Assembly: GCF_026191915.1 (NCBI RefSeq)
Contig: NZ_JAIMBY010000003.1
Location: 206,014-270,013 of the forward strand
From: Acidiphilium sp. PA
GTDB lineage: Bacteria > Pseudomonadota > Alphaproteobacteria > Acetobacterales > Acetobacteraceae
Direction: 5' to 3'
Length of the DNA: 64,000 nucleotides
Shown here: positions 1-11,404 of the stretch, piece by piece
Position numbering within the stretch: position 1 is the stretch's first letter
Layout: every line of letters begins with the position of its first letter
The notes under the pieces: generated by a model
Told to the model about the DNA's origin: nothing
Databases searched by the model: none
The model's input: the letters and a program-made list of their open reading frames with translations, nothing else
Made by a program: the position numbers and the translations under genes

Positions 1-2548
1 AGAGCACCAGGGCGACGGTTTCCGGCAGCGCGCCGGATTCCGCCTGGTGGCGGGCGATCAGCCGGGCGCCCTGGCGGGCGCCATCGGAGACGGCGTAGGG
101 GCTCGGCATGCGGAACGGATCGAAACCGTAGATGTTGCGCCCGGTCGGCAGGATGGCCGTGTTGCGCAGGATGTCGCCGCCCGGCGCGGGGCGGATGTAA
201 TGACCATCGAGCGCGGCGATGATGGCGGGGAGTTCGCTGTCGGCGCCGAGCAGCGCATCGAGCCGGCTGCGCTCGGCGGGGTCGGTGATGTTGGCCGCGT
301 TCAGCAGATCGGTGCGCTGTTCGGCGTTCGGCGGGCTGCCGACCACGTGCAGACCCATCGGGATGAGCGAATACTCCAGATCAAGCAGGGCGATGCCGAG
401 TTGCGCGATGGCGGGCTCGGCCGTATCGCCCCAGGCGGGTTCGGCTTGGGCGAGATCGAGCTTGGCGGCATCCGCCTGGATCAGCGCTTCGAGGTCGAGC
501 CGTTCGGATGCCGGCGCATCCGGCGGCAGGCTGCGCCATTGCAGGATGCTGGCCTTGAGATCGGCCAGGCCGCGATAGAGCCCGGCCTGGGTGACCGGCG
601 GGGTGAGGTGGCTGATCAGGGTCGCGTTGGCGCGGCGCTTGGCGAGCATGCCCTCGGACGGGTTGTTCGAGGCATAGAGATAGAAATTCGGCAGATCGCC
701 GATCAGCCGGTCCGGCCAGCATTTGCCGGTCATGCCTGCGTGTTTGCCGGGCATGAATTCGAGCGCGCCGTGGGTGCCGAAATGCAGCACGGCGTGGGCC
801 GCGAAATCCTCCCGCAGCCAGCGGTAGAAGGCGCTGAACGCATGGGTGGGGGCAAAGCCGCCTTCGAACAGCAGGCGCATCGGGTCGCCCTCGAACCCGA
901 AGGCTGGCTGGACGCCGACGAAGACGTTGCCGAATTGCGCGCCGATCACGAAGATCGATGCGCCATCGGTATTCTGCCGGCCCGGTGCGGGGCCCCACAT
1001 TGTCTCGATCTCGGCGAGATGCGGCTCGCGGCGGACGTGATCGTCGCGGGAGATTTTCACCGCGACATTGGCGGGCGCGCCGTACTGGGGCGCGTTGCCG
1101 ACGCAGATCATGGCGCGCAGGGCCTCGACATCGGACGGCAGGTCGACGGTGTAGCCGGCGTCGCGCAGGGCGGTGAGCGTGTTGAACAGCGACTGGAACA
1201 CCGAGAGATAGGCCGCGGTACCGGTGGCGCCGGCGTTGGGCGGGAAGTTGAAGATGACGAGGCCGATGCGGCGATCGGCGCGGGCCGCCTTGCGCAGGCG
1301 GATCAGCCGGCCGACGCGGTTGGCCAGCATCGCCGCGCGCTCGATATGGACCGACATGGCGCGGGCGTTCTCGCCGGTGCCGCCGACGCGGCCGCCGAAG
1401 GTCATCGGCACGATGCCGCCATCGAGTTCGGGCAGGGCGACCATCATGGTCGCCTCGATCGGCGTCAGGCCGCGCGGGTCGGCTTCCCAGGCGGAGATCG
1501 GCTGGAATTCGAGGGCGTGGGCCGAGACATAGGGCACGTCGAGGGCTGCGAGCGCTGCTTCGGCCGATTTGGAATCGTTGTAGGCGGGGCCGCCGACCAA
1601 TGAAAATCCGGTCAGTGAGATCACGGCATCGACGGTGGGGATGCCATCCTTGACGAAATATCGGTCCATCGCCGGGCGGGCGTCGAGCCCGGCGGCGAAC
1701 ACGGGCAGGACCTGATAGCCGGTCGCCTCGATCGCGGAGATCACGCCGTCGTAATGGGCGCAATCGCCCGAGATCAGCAGGCTGCGCAGCAGCACCAGCC
1801 CGACCGTGCCGCGTGCGCGGGTGCAGTGCGGCACCTCGGTACGGTCGGTGCCGATGCGGCCGTTCATGCGGGGGTGATAGACGCCGACTTCGGTGTATTC
1901 GCGCGGCGCGGGCACGGCGAGCTTGCTTTTCAGCGCGCCGCGCGGGCCGGTTGCGTAGCGGCGGATCAGCATCCGCATCAGGCTTTCGATATTCTCCGAC
2001 GAGCCGGCCAGCCAGTACGAAAGGGCGAGGAAATAGCTCCGCAGATCCTGTGCCGCACCGGGGATGAGTTTCAGCATTTTCGGCAGGCGGCGCAGGGTGC
2101 GCATCTGGGATTCGGCGGCCGAGGCATCCTTGCGCTTCGGGCGCAGGTTTTTCAGGAATTTGAGGGCGGCGCTGCCCTCCTTGCTCATGTCGAGCCGGCC
2201 GAGACGGGTCAGGTTGACCACCTCGGCGGCGGACAAGGCGCACAGCATCGCATCGCAGGAGTCGCGGCGCGCGGCGAGGGCGGGTTGGACCAGTTTGATG
2301 TGATCATCGAGGAACAGCATGGTCGCGATCACGATATCGGCGCGGGCGATCGCATCGGTGCAGGCGGAGAGCGCGGTTTTGTTGGACGCCCAGTGGTCGG
2401 CGGTGTGCAGTTCGATCGACAGGCCGGGGTATTCGCGGGTCAGGGATTTGCGGCCGGCCTCGATCACGCCATCGAGATGGCTGTCCATCGTGACGATGGC
2501 GACGCGGATCGGCGTCGCCTGGTCAGCGGGAGAAATGGGCTTTTGCAT
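1..2548 (-). CDS. bchH: Magnesium chelatase subunit H (BchH), 3'-truncated by window edge
   Basis: BchH is the large porphyrin-binding subunit of the ATP-dependent chelatase that inserts Mg2+ into protoporphyrin IX, the first committed step of bacteriochlorophyll synthesis. The minus-strand frame is open from an ATG at 2546-2548 to base 2, about 849 codons of a family that is usually about 1,200-1,250 residues, so the C-terminus lies outside the window. The product begins [10 protein letters not shown]. Recognisable family stretches include [17 protein letters not shown] and, at the left edge, LPETVALVL. The start overlaps the end of bchB by 26 bp, which implies translational coupling in a bchF-bchN-bchB-bchH transcript. 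Its partners bchI and bchD are on the opposite strand at 11404-14231. Identity is clear; the exact start is slightly uncertain. Confidence 0.93.
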   Translation of the reverse strand, partial: MQKPISPADQATPIRVAIVTMDSHLDGVIEAGRKSLTREYPGLSIELHTADHWASNKTALSACTDAIARADIVIATMLFLDDHIKLVQPALAARRDSCDAMLCALSAAEVVNLTRLGRLDMSKEGSAALKFLKNLRPKRKDASAAESQMRTLRRLPKMLKLIPGAAQDLRSYFLALSYWLAGSSENIESLMRMLIRRYATGPRGALKSKLAVPAPREYTEVGVYHPRMNGRIGTDRTEVPHCTRARGTVGLVLLRSLLISGDCAHYDGVISAIEATGYQVLPVFAAGLDARPAMDRYFVKDGIPTVDAVISLTGFSLVGGPAYNDSKSAEAALAALDVPYVSAHALEFQPISAWEADPRGLTPIEATMMVALPELDGGIVPMTFGGRVGGTGENARAMSVHIERAAMLANRVGRLIRLRKAARADRRIGLVIFNFPPNAGATGTAAYLSVFQSLFNTLTALRDAGYTVDLPSDVEALRAMICVGNAPQYGAPANVAVKISRDDHVRREPHLAEIETMWGPAPGRQNTDGASIFVIGAQFGNVFVGVQPAFGFEGDPMRLLFEGGFAPTHAFSAFYRWLREDFAAHAVLHFGTHGALEFMPGKHAGMTGKCWPDRLIGDLPNFYLYASNNPSEGMLAKRRANATLISHLTPPVTQAGLYRGLADLKASILQWRSLPPDAPASERLDLEALIQADAAKLDLAQAEPAWGDTAEPAIAQLGIALLDLEYSLIPMGLHVVGSPPNAEQRTDLLNAANITDPAERSRLDALLGADSELPAIIAALDGHYIRPAPGGDILRNTAILPTGRNIYGFDPFRMPSPYAVSDGARQGARLIARHQAESGALPETVALVL

Positions 2549-4037
2549 CGTAGATTGTTTCAATCGTGATGAGGGTCACGCCATGCTCGGCGGCAAAGAT
2601 TTCGGTGTTCTTCCGCGCCTTGCCGCGCACGAAGAACGGGATTTTCTTGAGTTCGGCTTCGGCGGAAGGTTCCCAGCCGGTGAGGATGGGCGCGGTTGCG
2701 ACCGGTGCGGCGGCTTCGGCGCCGAGATGCGAGGGGGCAGCCTGGTCGTTGAATTCGAAATCGTCGCGGAACATGCCGAGTAGATGCTCTTCGAGACCCA
2801 TCATCAGCGGGTGGGTCAGCGTGTCGAACAGCACGTTGGCGCCTTCGAGGCCGGCGAAGGGCGAATGACGGGCCGGGAAATCCTGCACATGGGTGGGGGC
2901 GGAAATCACCGCGCAGGGAATGCCGAGGCGTTTGGCGATGTGGCGTTCCATTTGTGTGCCGAGCACGAGCTCGGGCTGGGCGGCGGCGATGGCGGCTTCG
3001 ACGGTCAGGTAATCGTCGCTGATCAGGGCTTCGACGTTGTAGAGCGCAGCGGCGGCTTTCACCTCGCGGGCGAACTCGCGGCTGTAGGTGCCGAGGCCTG
3101 CGATGGTGAAGCCGATTTCGGTGGCGGCGATGCGGGCGAGGGCGATGGCGTGGCTGGCGTCGCCAAAAATGAAGACGCGCTTGCCGGTGAGATAGGTGCT
3201 GTCGATCGAGCGGGCGTACCAGGACGAGCGGGCCTGGCTTTCCAGATCATCCGGGACGGCGCGGCCGGTCAGGGCCGCGATTTCGGCCGCGAAGTCGCGC
3301 GTGGCGTTCAGCCCGATCGGTACGGTGGTGATGGTTTTCTGGCCGAATTTGCGGGCAAGATAGGCCGCCGCGGTTCCGGCGATTTCCGGGTAGAGCACGA
3401 TATTGGCATCGGCCGCCGGGATGCGCGCGAGATCGGCGAAGCGGGCGCCGAGCGGGGCGATCACGTTGATCGAGACACCGAGCTTGCCCAGCAGGTCGGT
3501 CACTTCGATCAGATCGTCGCGGTGGCGAAAGCCGAGTGCGGCCGGGCCGAGGATGTTGACCGCGACCGGGCGGGCGGTGCGATCCGGTGTCGCGACGCCG
3601 TTGGTTGCGGCGCGGACCAGATGATAGAAGGTTTCGGCAGCACCCCAGTTTTCCTTGCGCTGATAGGCGGGGAGTTCGAGCGGGATGACCGGGATCGGCA
3701 GGCCGAGTGCCGCGGCGAGGCCGCCCGGATCGTCCTGGATCAGCTCGGCGGTGCAGGAGGCGCCGACGATCATTGCTTCGGGTTTGAAACGATCATAGGC
3801 GTCACGTACCGCGTTTTTGAACAGGGTTGCGGTATCGGAGCCGAGGTCGCGCGCCTGGAACGTGGTGTAGGTGACCGGTGGGCGGCGGTCCCGCCGTTCG
3901 ATCATGGTGAACAGCAGATCGGCGTAGGTGTCGCCTTGCGGTGCGTGCAGCACGTAGTGCACGCCCTGCATCGCGGTGGCGATGCGCATCGCGCCGATAT
4001 GGGGTGGGCCTTCATAGGTCCAGAGGGTCAGTTGCAT
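2523..4037 (-). CDS. bchB: Light-independent protochlorophyllide reductase subunit B
   Basis: BchB is the nitrogenase NifK-like subunit of dark-operative protochlorophyllide reductase. With BchN it forms the catalytic heterotetramer that reduces ring D using electrons from BchL. The 504-residue protein starts [18 protein letters not shown], and Asp36, the unusual aspartate ligand of the BchNB [4Fe-4S] cluster, is present (HAPQGD). The C-terminal ~55 residues are the small helical domain typical of BchB ([17 protein letters not shown]). It lies 4 bp downstream of bchN and overlaps bchH by 26 bp. No bchL lies in the window; in related clusters bchL and bchM follow bchH, which would put them beyond the left edge. 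Confidence 0.97.
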   Translation of the reverse strand: MQLTLWTYEGPPHIGAMRIATAMQGVHYVLHAPQGDTYADLLFTMIERRDRRPPVTYTTFQARDLGSDTATLFKNAVRDAYDRFKPEAMIVGASCTAELIQDDPGGLAAALGLPIPVIPLELPAYQRKENWGAAETFYHLVRAATNGVATPDRTARPVAVNILGPAALGFRHRDDLIEVTDLLGKLGVSINVIAPLGARFADLARIPAADANIVLYPEIAGTAAAYLARKFGQKTITTVPIGLNATRDFAAEIAALTGRAVPDDLESQARSSWYARSIDSTYLTGKRVFIFGDASHAIALARIAATEIGFTIAGLGTYSREFAREVKAAAALYNVEALISDDYLTVEAAIAAAQPELVLGTQMERHIAKRLGIPCAVISAPTHVQDFPARHSPFAGLEGANVLFDTLTHPLMMGLEEHLLGMFRDDFEFNDQAAPSHLGAEAAAPVATAPILTGWEPSAEAELKKIPFFVRGKARKNTEIFAAEHGVTLITIETIYDAKAHFSR

Positions 4038-4041
4038 GGCG

Positions 4042-5885
<1,844 letters not shown>

Positions 5886-6090
5886 CGCTTGACATGTCCT
5901 GAAAGGAGGCGTTCGATCCCGCCACGAAAAAACGATCGGTTAATAAGTGTCCGGCTATTTCGCTTGCGGCACCGCACCAGATCACCGGGAGAAGGCCATG
6001 GGAATGGAACAATTCGGTAGCTTGGTTCATCAGAGTTTCCTCTGTCGCGGGTCAGCGACGAGGCGAAAGCTACCCCCCCGGAATATCAAC

Positions 6091-6108
6091 TGTCAATCTT
6101 TATTTACG
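6091..6108. promoter_or_regulatory. PpsR/CrtJ-like operator, site 1 of a tandem pair
   Basis: TGTCAATCTTTATTTACG matches TGT-N12-ACA except for the last base. It lies in the A/T-rich part of the 289-bp bchF-aerR divergent intergenic region and abuts the next site with 2 bp of overlap. It is placed to control both the leftward bchFNBH and the rightward aerR-ppsR transcripts. Confidence 0.6.
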
Positions 6109-6124
6109 TCAATCAAACTTGACA
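6107..6124. promoter_or_regulatory. PpsR/CrtJ-like operator, site 2 of a tandem pair
   Basis: CGTCAATCAAACTTGACA is a near-perfect dyad (GTCAA-N6-TTGAC) and matches TGT-N12-ACA except for the first base. Its TTGACA could also act as a -35 element for the aerR direction, 51 bp before the start codon. Together with 6091-6108 it forms a continuous 34-bp double site. Confidence 0.6.
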
Positions 6125-6174
6125 CTCGACATGGTTCGGGTGCATGTTCGATCGCGAGTTGAGGAGGGCTATCG

Positions 6175-7134
6175 ATGAGAGACGCCACACAGCACCAAGG
6201 ATCGCGGGGTCAGCCCGGCCGTTCTGAACGTGATCGTGTTGCCGTTGGCCCGACCGGCCCCACGATCGGTCCTTCACCGCGCAGAAGCCCGGGCGGGGCG
6301 GTTCCGGCCAAGCCTTATGTCTATGAGGCGATCGCGGACGAACTGCACCGCCAGACGGTGATCCGGCCATGGTCCAGCCTGCTTGAACGCACGATTGCAA
6401 CCGAGGTGTTGCCGCGCATGCTGGCCAGCCGTGTGCGGCCGGACGATGCCGCCGCCGTGGTCTGCTCAACCCGGGTCGAGGTGGAGCGATTCGTCGACCT
6501 GATCCTGGCCGAGAATTTGATCGAGGCGCATGCGACGCTCGCCCGGTTCGTGGCTGCGGGCGCCACGCGTGACAATATCCTGCAGGGATTGTTATCCCCC
6601 GCCGCGCGGCGTCTCGGTGATTTGTGGGATGAGGATCGGGCCGATTTCGCCGCGGTGACCCTCGCGATGATCCGGCTCAATCAGATCCTGCGCGATACCG
6701 CCGATCCGGTCAGCGAGGCGCCGATGCTCAGAGGCCGCGAGCGGCACTTTCTGATCGCGGCGGCGCCGGGGGAGCAGCATAGTTTCGGTATCGCGGTGCT
6801 GTCTGATCTGTTCCGCCGGGCGGGCTGGATCGTGCAGACCGAAGCGTTGCTGAGCCGGGCGTCGCTGATGTCGATCGTGCGGCGTAACTGGTTCGATGTG
6901 GTGGGGCTTTCGGTGAGCGGCGAGGGTGGCTTGAAGGGTCTTCCCGCGGTGATCCGCGCGCTGCGGCGCACGGCGCTCAATCCGGCGCTTGGCGTGATGG
7001 TCGGTGGCCGGGCTTTCGCTGACCATCCCGAGCGCGCGCAGTTCGTCGGCGCGGATGCGACGGCGCGGGATGGCCAGGCGGCATTGTTCGAGGCGGACTC
7101 GATGATTGAGCGTGCCCTCGCGGCAATTCGATAG
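6175..7134 (+). CDS. B12-binding photosynthesis antirepressor (AerR/PpaA type)
   Basis: The 319-residue protein has a short cobalamin-binding domain of the AerR/PpaA kind. In purple bacteria these proteins bind PpsR/CrtJ and relieve repression in response to cobalamin and light. After a Pro/Arg-rich, probably disordered first ~45 residues comes a helical region (LLSPAARRLGDLWDEDRADFAAVTL). Then comes the B12 fold with GEQHSFGIAV, whose His is the expected cobalt ligand, and a C-terminal MVGGRAFADHPE stretch. The start ATG has a strong GAGGAGG 8 nt upstream. It lies between the tandem PpsR-like sites and ppsR, the usual position of aerR/ppaA. I am sure of the family, but not whether it follows AerR or PpaA in mechanism. 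Confidence 0.9.
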   Translation: MRDATQHQGSRGQPGRSERDRVAVGPTGPTIGPSPRRSPGGAVPAKPYVYEAIADELHRQTVIRPWSSLLERTIATEVLPRMLASRVRPDDAAAVVCSTRVEVERFVDLILAENLIEAHATLARFVAAGATRDNILQGLLSPAARRLGDLWDEDRADFAAVTLAMIRLNQILRDTADPVSEAPMLRGRERHFLIAAAPGEQHSFGIAVLSDLFRRAGWIVQTEALLSRASLMSIVRRNWFDVVGLSVSGEGGLKGLPAVIRALRRTALNPALGVMVGGRAFADHPERAQFVGADATARDGQAALFEADSMIERALAAIR

Positions 7135-7264
7135 CGAACGGCCCGGATGGTTCGGCACATGATGGGCCAGGATGTGTCGAGCTCGGAACGAGGCGAAACA
7201 AGTTGACGGAGAGGTGACAAGGTTACATCTGCAGATACTTATATATTCGAAAGTGTGGTCGTGT

Positions 7265-8710
7265 ATGAAAGCCTTTAAATCGCCCGCTAAATGGCTTGCC
7301 GATGTCGATGCCGATGCTGCGGGCATGTTGATTGCCGCCGCTGCGGATATCGCCTTGATCGTGGACCGTAAGGGCATCGTTCGCGATGTTGCGTTTCAGA
7401 GTACCAGCTTCGCCAATGAATTCGACCAGAGTGAAACCTGGATCGGGCGACCCTGGGCGGACACCGTAACGGTCGAGAGCCGGATCAAGGTGACCGAGAT
7501 GCTGCAGGACATGGCGGGCAAGGCGGACGAGCGACCCAACCCGCTGGGGCGGCACGTGAATTACCCGGCGCGTGAGGGCAAGGATGTGCCGATCCTGTTT
7601 TCGACCATTCCGGTCGGCCACAGCGGCCGGGCGATTGCGTTCGGGCGGGACCTGCGGGCACTGGCCGCGTTGCAGCAGCGCCTGGTCGATGTGCAGCAAT
7701 CGCTGGAGCGGGATTACTCGCGGCTGCGCCATGTCGAGACGCGCTACCGGATTTTGTTCCAAATGTCGGCCGAGCCGGTATTGGTGCTCGATGGTCAGTC
7801 GCAAAAGATCGTGGAGGCCAATCCGGCGGCGCAAAGGTTGTTCGGCGATCGCGACAAACTGGCCGGATTGGCGTTTGCCGGGCTGGTCGAGCCCGAGAGC
7901 CGGGGCGCGCTGGAGCAGCTGCTCGGCAGCATCCGCGCCGCCGGGCGGATGGATGACGTGCGGATCCGGCTCGCCGATCATGACGGCGAGATGAGGATTT
8001 CGGCGTTTCTGCTGCGCCAGGGCGAGGGGCAGAATTATCTGCTGCGCCTGTCGCCGGTCAGCCCGGTCGATCCGCATAATCTGTTGTCGGACAGCAAGGC
8101 CAAACTGCTCAAATTGATCGAGAGCGCGCCGGATGGGTTCGTCGTGACCGGAAACGACGGGCGGCTGCTTGCGGCCAACGCCGCGTTTCTGGATATGACC
8201 CAGCTGGGCTCGGAGGAGCAGGCCCATGGCCAGACGCTCGATCGCTGGCTGGGGCGGCCGGGGGTCGATCTGAATGTGCTGAGTGCCAACCTGCGCCAAC
8301 ATGGTTCGGTGCGGCTCTACCCGACGTTTCTGCGCGATGAGTTCGGCACCCAGACCGAGGTCGAGATTTCGGCGGTGACGGTGATGAACGGCGGCAAGCC
8401 GTGCTTTGGCTTTGCGATCCGCAATATCGGCCGGCGGACCGCGCCCGAGTTCATTCCGCCGGCGGCCACCACGCGTGCGGTGCCGCGCTCGCTCGAACAG
8501 ATCAGTGAGCTGATCGGGCGTGTTTCGCTCAAGGAGATCGTGCGCGAGGCGACCGAGGTGATCGAGCGCCTGTCGATCGAGGCAGCGCTGAAGATCACCG
8601 GCGATAACCGGGCATCGGCGGCTGAGATGCTCGGGCTGTCGCGCCAGAGTCTTTACGTGAAACTCCGGCGTTACGGCATGATGGATGCCGAGGCGCTGGG
8701 CGTCGCATAA
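7265..8710 (+). CDS. ppsR: PpsR/CrtJ transcriptional repressor, copy 1
   Basis: PpsR represses bch, crt and puc-type genes by binding TGT-N12-ACA. The 481-residue protein shows an N-terminal PAS-like region, a Q/L-rich helix (ALQQRLVDVQQSLERDYSRL, about 130-155), two PAS domains, and a C-terminal FIS-type helix-turn-helix (ASAAEMLGLSRQSLYVKLRRYGM). I start at ATG 7265 (MKAFKSPAKW), because the ~30 upstream residues of the open frame do not look like the family; the ribosome site is weak. Only one cysteine is present (GGKPCFGF, late in the last PAS) and none is in the helix-turn-helix, unlike the redox-sensitive CrtJ/PpsR of Rhodobacter. It lies directly after the B12 antirepressor, its likely partner. 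Confidence 0.92.
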   Translation: MKAFKSPAKWLADVDADAAGMLIAAAADIALIVDRKGIVRDVAFQSTSFANEFDQSETWIGRPWADTVTVESRIKVTEMLQDMAGKADERPNPLGRHVNYPAREGKDVPILFSTIPVGHSGRAIAFGRDLRALAALQQRLVDVQQSLERDYSRLRHVETRYRILFQMSAEPVLVLDGQSQKIVEANPAAQRLFGDRDKLAGLAFAGLVEPESRGALEQLLGSIRAAGRMDDVRIRLADHDGEMRISAFLLRQGEGQNYLLRLSPVSPVDPHNLLSDSKAKLLKLIESAPDGFVVTGNDGRLLAANAAFLDMTQLGSEEQAHGQTLDRWLGRPGVDLNVLSANLRQHGSVRLYPTFLRDEFGTQTEVEISAVTVMNGGKPCFGFAIRNIGRRTAPEFIPPAATTRAVPRSLEQISELIGRVSLKEIVREATEVIERLSIEAALKITGDNRASAAEMLGLSRQSLYVKLRRYGMMDAEALGVA

Positions 8711-8728
8711 CCCAGAACCGGAGACCGG

Positions 8729-9655
8729 ATGACGCCAGCCGAAAAGTCCAGCATTACTTTCGATCGGCCTGCGACTTCGGTGCGTCTGCCCGATTTGAAG
8801 GTCTGTCTCGAACTGCTCAAGCCGGTCACCTGGTTTGCGGCGATCTGGGCTTTCATGTGCGGGGTGGTGTCCTCGGGCGCGCCGCTTGCGGCACGCTGGC
8901 CGGAGCTGGTGCTCGGCATGGTGCTGGCCGGTCCGATGGTGTGCGGCACATCGCAGGCGGTGAACGACTGGTTCGATCGGCATGTTGATGCGATCAATGA
9001 ACCCGATCGGCCGATCCCGTCGGGCCGGATGCCGGGGCGCTGGGGGTTGTATATCGCGATCATCTGGTCGGGCGCTTCGCTGCTGGTAGCACTGCCGCTC
9101 GGGCCGTGGGGGGTCGGCGCCACGGTGTTCGCGCTGGCGGCCGCCTGGGGCTACAGCGCGCCGCCGTTCCGCTTCAAGATGAACGGCTGGTGGGGCAATG
9201 CCGCCGTAGCGCTCTGCTACGAGGGCGTGCCGTGGTTCACCGGGGCGGCGGTGATGCGCAACGCGCTGCCCGCACCGCATACTCTGATCATCGCGGCTCT
9301 CTACAGTGCCGGTGCGCACGGCATCATGACGCTGAATGATTTCAAATCGATCGAGGGCGATCTGAAAATCGGCGTCCGCTCGCTGCCGGCGCAACTCGGT
9401 GTGCTGCGCGCCTCGATCGTGGCGTGCATCATCATGGCGGTGCCGCAGGTGTGCGTCATCGAATTCATGATCGGCTGGCATCATCCGCTGGCGGCCGCGC
9501 TGATCGGGGTCTCGCTGCTGGTTCAATTGTTTCTGATGCGCCGCTTGCTCGAAAAGCCGCGCGAACGCGCGCCCTGGTACAATGCCACGGGCACGACGCT
9601 TTATGTTGTGGGCATGCTGGTCAGCGCGTTCGCGCTCGCCGCGACGGGGGTTTGA
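8729..9655 (+). CDS. bchG: Bacteriochlorophyll synthase BchG
   Basis: BchG is a membrane UbiA-family prenyltransferase that esterifies bacteriochlorophyllide a with geranylgeranyl (or phytyl) diphosphate. The 308-residue protein has the prenyl-diphosphate motif NDWFDRHVDAINEPDRPIPS, a second Asp motif (LNDFKSIEGD) and about eight or nine hydrophobic segments. A GGAG ribosome site lies just upstream. It starts 18 bp after ppsR and is followed 1 bp later by bchP, which acts on the geranylgeranyl tail, so synthesis and reduction of the tail are coupled genetically. Confidence 0.96.
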   Translation: MTPAEKSSITFDRPATSVRLPDLKVCLELLKPVTWFAAIWAFMCGVVSSGAPLAARWPELVLGMVLAGPMVCGTSQAVNDWFDRHVDAINEPDRPIPSGRMPGRWGLYIAIIWSGASLLVALPLGPWGVGATVFALAAAWGYSAPPFRFKMNGWWGNAAVALCYEGVPWFTGAAVMRNALPAPHTLIIAALYSAGAHGIMTLNDFKSIEGDLKIGVRSLPAQLGVLRASIVACIIMAVPQVCVIEFMIGWHHPLAAALIGVSLLVQLFLMRRLLEKPRERAPWYNATGTTLYVVGMLVSAFALAATGV

Positions 9656-9656
9656 G

Positions 9657-10844
9657 ATGACGCAGATGACCGAATACGACGTGGTGGTGGTTGGCGGGGG
9701 CCCGGCGGGTTCGACCGCGGCGGAGACGCTGGCGCGCGCCGGGCGCACCGTGCTGCTGCTGGATCGCGACGGGCGGATCAAGCCCTGCGGCGGCGCGGTG
9801 CCGCCGCGGCTGATCCGCGATTACGCGATCCCCGAGCATCTGATCGTGGCGAAGGCGCGCGGCGCCAATATCGTGTCGCCGAAGGCCAAGAAGGTCGCGA
9901 TGCCGATCGATGACGGTGGGTATGTCGGCATGGTCGATCGTGATATGTTCGATGCGTTCCTGCGCGACCGGGCGGCGGCGGCGGGGGCCGAGCGGCGCAC
10001 GGGGCGATTCGAACGGATCGAGCGCGATGCGACGGGCCGCACCATCATTCACTACAGGACCAGGGATGGCGTGGGTGCGGTGGTGGCGCGCGCGGTGATC
10101 GGCGCCGATGGCGCGGTTTCAGCGGTGGCACGGCAGACGATTCCCGGGGCGGACAAGCACAAGCGGGTGTTCGCCTATCATGAGGTGATCAAGGCACCGC
10201 CGGCCGGCACGCCGGGGTGGAATCCGCAGCAATGCGAGATTTATTACGACGCCAAGGTATCGCCCGATTTCTATGCCTGGATTTTCCCGCATGGCGAGAC
10301 CGCGAGCATCGGGACCGGTAGTGCGGTCAAGGGGTTTTCGCTGCGCGGGGCCGTGGGTGATCTGCGCAGCACGGCGGGTTTGACCGGTGCCGAGACGATC
10401 CGCTCGGAAGGCGCGCCGCTGCCGCTCAAACCCCTGCCGCGCTGGGATGACGGGATCAACGTGCTGCTCGCGGGCGACGCCGCCGGGGTGGTGGCGCCGG
10501 CCTCGGGCGAGGGGATCTATTACGCCATGCTCGGGGGGCAACTGGCGGGCGAGGCCGTGGACGAATTCTGCCGGACCGGTGATGCCAAGGCGCTGAGGAC
10601 CGCGCGCAAGCGCTTCATGAAGACGCACGGCATGGTGTTTTTCGTGCTCGGCTTCATGCAGGATTTCTGGTATTCCAGCGACCGGCGGCGCGAATTGTTC
10701 GTGGCTATCTGCGGGGACTCCGATGTTCAGGCGATGACCTGGCAGGCCTATATGAACAAGGCGCTGGTGCGAGCGAAGCCGATCGTGCACGCGCGCATCT
10801 TTGCCAAGAACATGGTACGGCTGACCCGGCTGATGCAGGCATGA
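9657..10844 (+). CDS. bchP: Geranylgeranyl reductase BchP
   Basis: BchP reduces three double bonds of the geranylgeranyl tail to phytyl, on bacteriochlorophyll or the free diphosphate. The 395-residue flavoprotein has an N-terminal FAD dinucleotide fold (VVVVGGGPAGSTAAETLARAG), the PCGGAVPPRLI stretch, the VIGADGA motif and the second FAD motif LLAGDAAGVVAPASGEGI. I start it at ATG 9657 (MTQMTEYDVV), one base after the bchG stop; the longer open frame runs back into bchG in another phase. The enzyme looks complete. Confidence 0.95.
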   Translation: MTQMTEYDVVVVGGGPAGSTAAETLARAGRTVLLLDRDGRIKPCGGAVPPRLIRDYAIPEHLIVAKARGANIVSPKAKKVAMPIDDGGYVGMVDRDMFDAFLRDRAAAAGAERRTGRFERIERDATGRTIIHYRTRDGVGAVVARAVIGADGAVSAVARQTIPGADKHKRVFAYHEVIKAPPAGTPGWNPQQCEIYYDAKVSPDFYAWIFPHGETASIGTGSAVKGFSLRGAVGDLRSTAGLTGAETIRSEGAPLPLKPLPRWDDGINVLLAGDAAGVVAPASGEGIYYAMLGGQLAGEAVDEFCRTGDAKALRTARKRFMKTHGMVFFVLGFMQDFWYSSDRRRELFVAICGDSDVQAMTWQAYMNKALVRAKPIVHARIFAKNMVRLTRLMQA

Positions 10845-10897
10845 CGACGCTGGCGGTCGGGCAGTTTCGTGACACGCGGACAGGAGATCGCAATCAG

Positions 10898-11404
10898 ATG
10901 AGTTGGTTGGGCGGCCATTGGGGACCGGTTCTGGTCGCGGCGGTGACCGCGACGGTGGTGGCCGGCGCTGGCGGGGCCGTGACAACGATCGGGCCCTGGT
11001 ATCGCGGTTTGCGCAAACCCTCGTGGCAGCCGCCGACCTGGCTGTTCGGCCCGGTCTGGACGTTGATTTTCGCCCTGATTGCCGGGGCCGGGGTGATCGG
11101 GTGGGAAGCTGCACCGAGTGTGACGAGCGCGACGGTGCTGCTGGTGCTGTTCGGCATCAATGCGGTGTTCAATCTCGCGTGGAGTGTGCTGTTTTTTAAG
11201 ATGCGCCGGCCGGATTTGGCCTTGATCGATATCGCGCCGCTCTGGCTGACGATTCTGGCGCTGGTCGTCACCACCGCGCAATTTGCCGGCACCGCGGCGC
11301 TGCTGTTGGTGCCGTATCTGCTTTGGGTGACGTTTGCCGGTTACCTGAACCTCGTGATCGTGCGGCTGAATGCGCCGTTCACGGCCACCGCGCAGGCCGA
11401 GTGA
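10898..11404 (+). CDS. tspO: TspO/MBR family tryptophan-rich sensory protein
   Basis: TspO is a five-helix outer-membrane-associated porphyrin/cholesterol-binding protein. In Rhodobacter it (formerly CrtK) negatively modulates photosynthesis gene expression in response to oxygen. The family landmarks are WYRGLRKPSWQPPTWLFGPVWT near the start, the NAVFNLAWSVLFF helix, and a final WVTFAGYLNLVIVRLN. I prefer ATG 10898, which has AGGAG 11 nt upstream and gives 168 residues, the usual size. The ATG at 10841 overlaps the bchP stop (ATGA) and would add 19 non-conserved residues. It sits inside the bchG-P-I-D-O run and overlaps bchI by 1 base, so it is clearly part of this operon. Confidence 0.9.
   Translation: MSWLGGHWGPVLVAAVTATVVAGAGGAVTTIGPWYRGLRKPSWQPPTWLFGPVWTLIFALIAGAGVIGWEAAPSVTSATVLLVLFGINAVFNLAWSVLFFKMRRPDLALIDIAPLWLTILALVVTTAQFAGTAALLLVPYLLWVTFAGYLNLVIVRLNAPFTATAQAE

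Noticed and set aside
47..2243. Long open frames on both strands across bchH (518 codons forward, 620 codons reverse in another phase)
   Set aside because: Both are Arg/Gly/Ala-rich shadows of the bchH frame, which reads as a recognisable chelatase H subunit from 2548 leftward.
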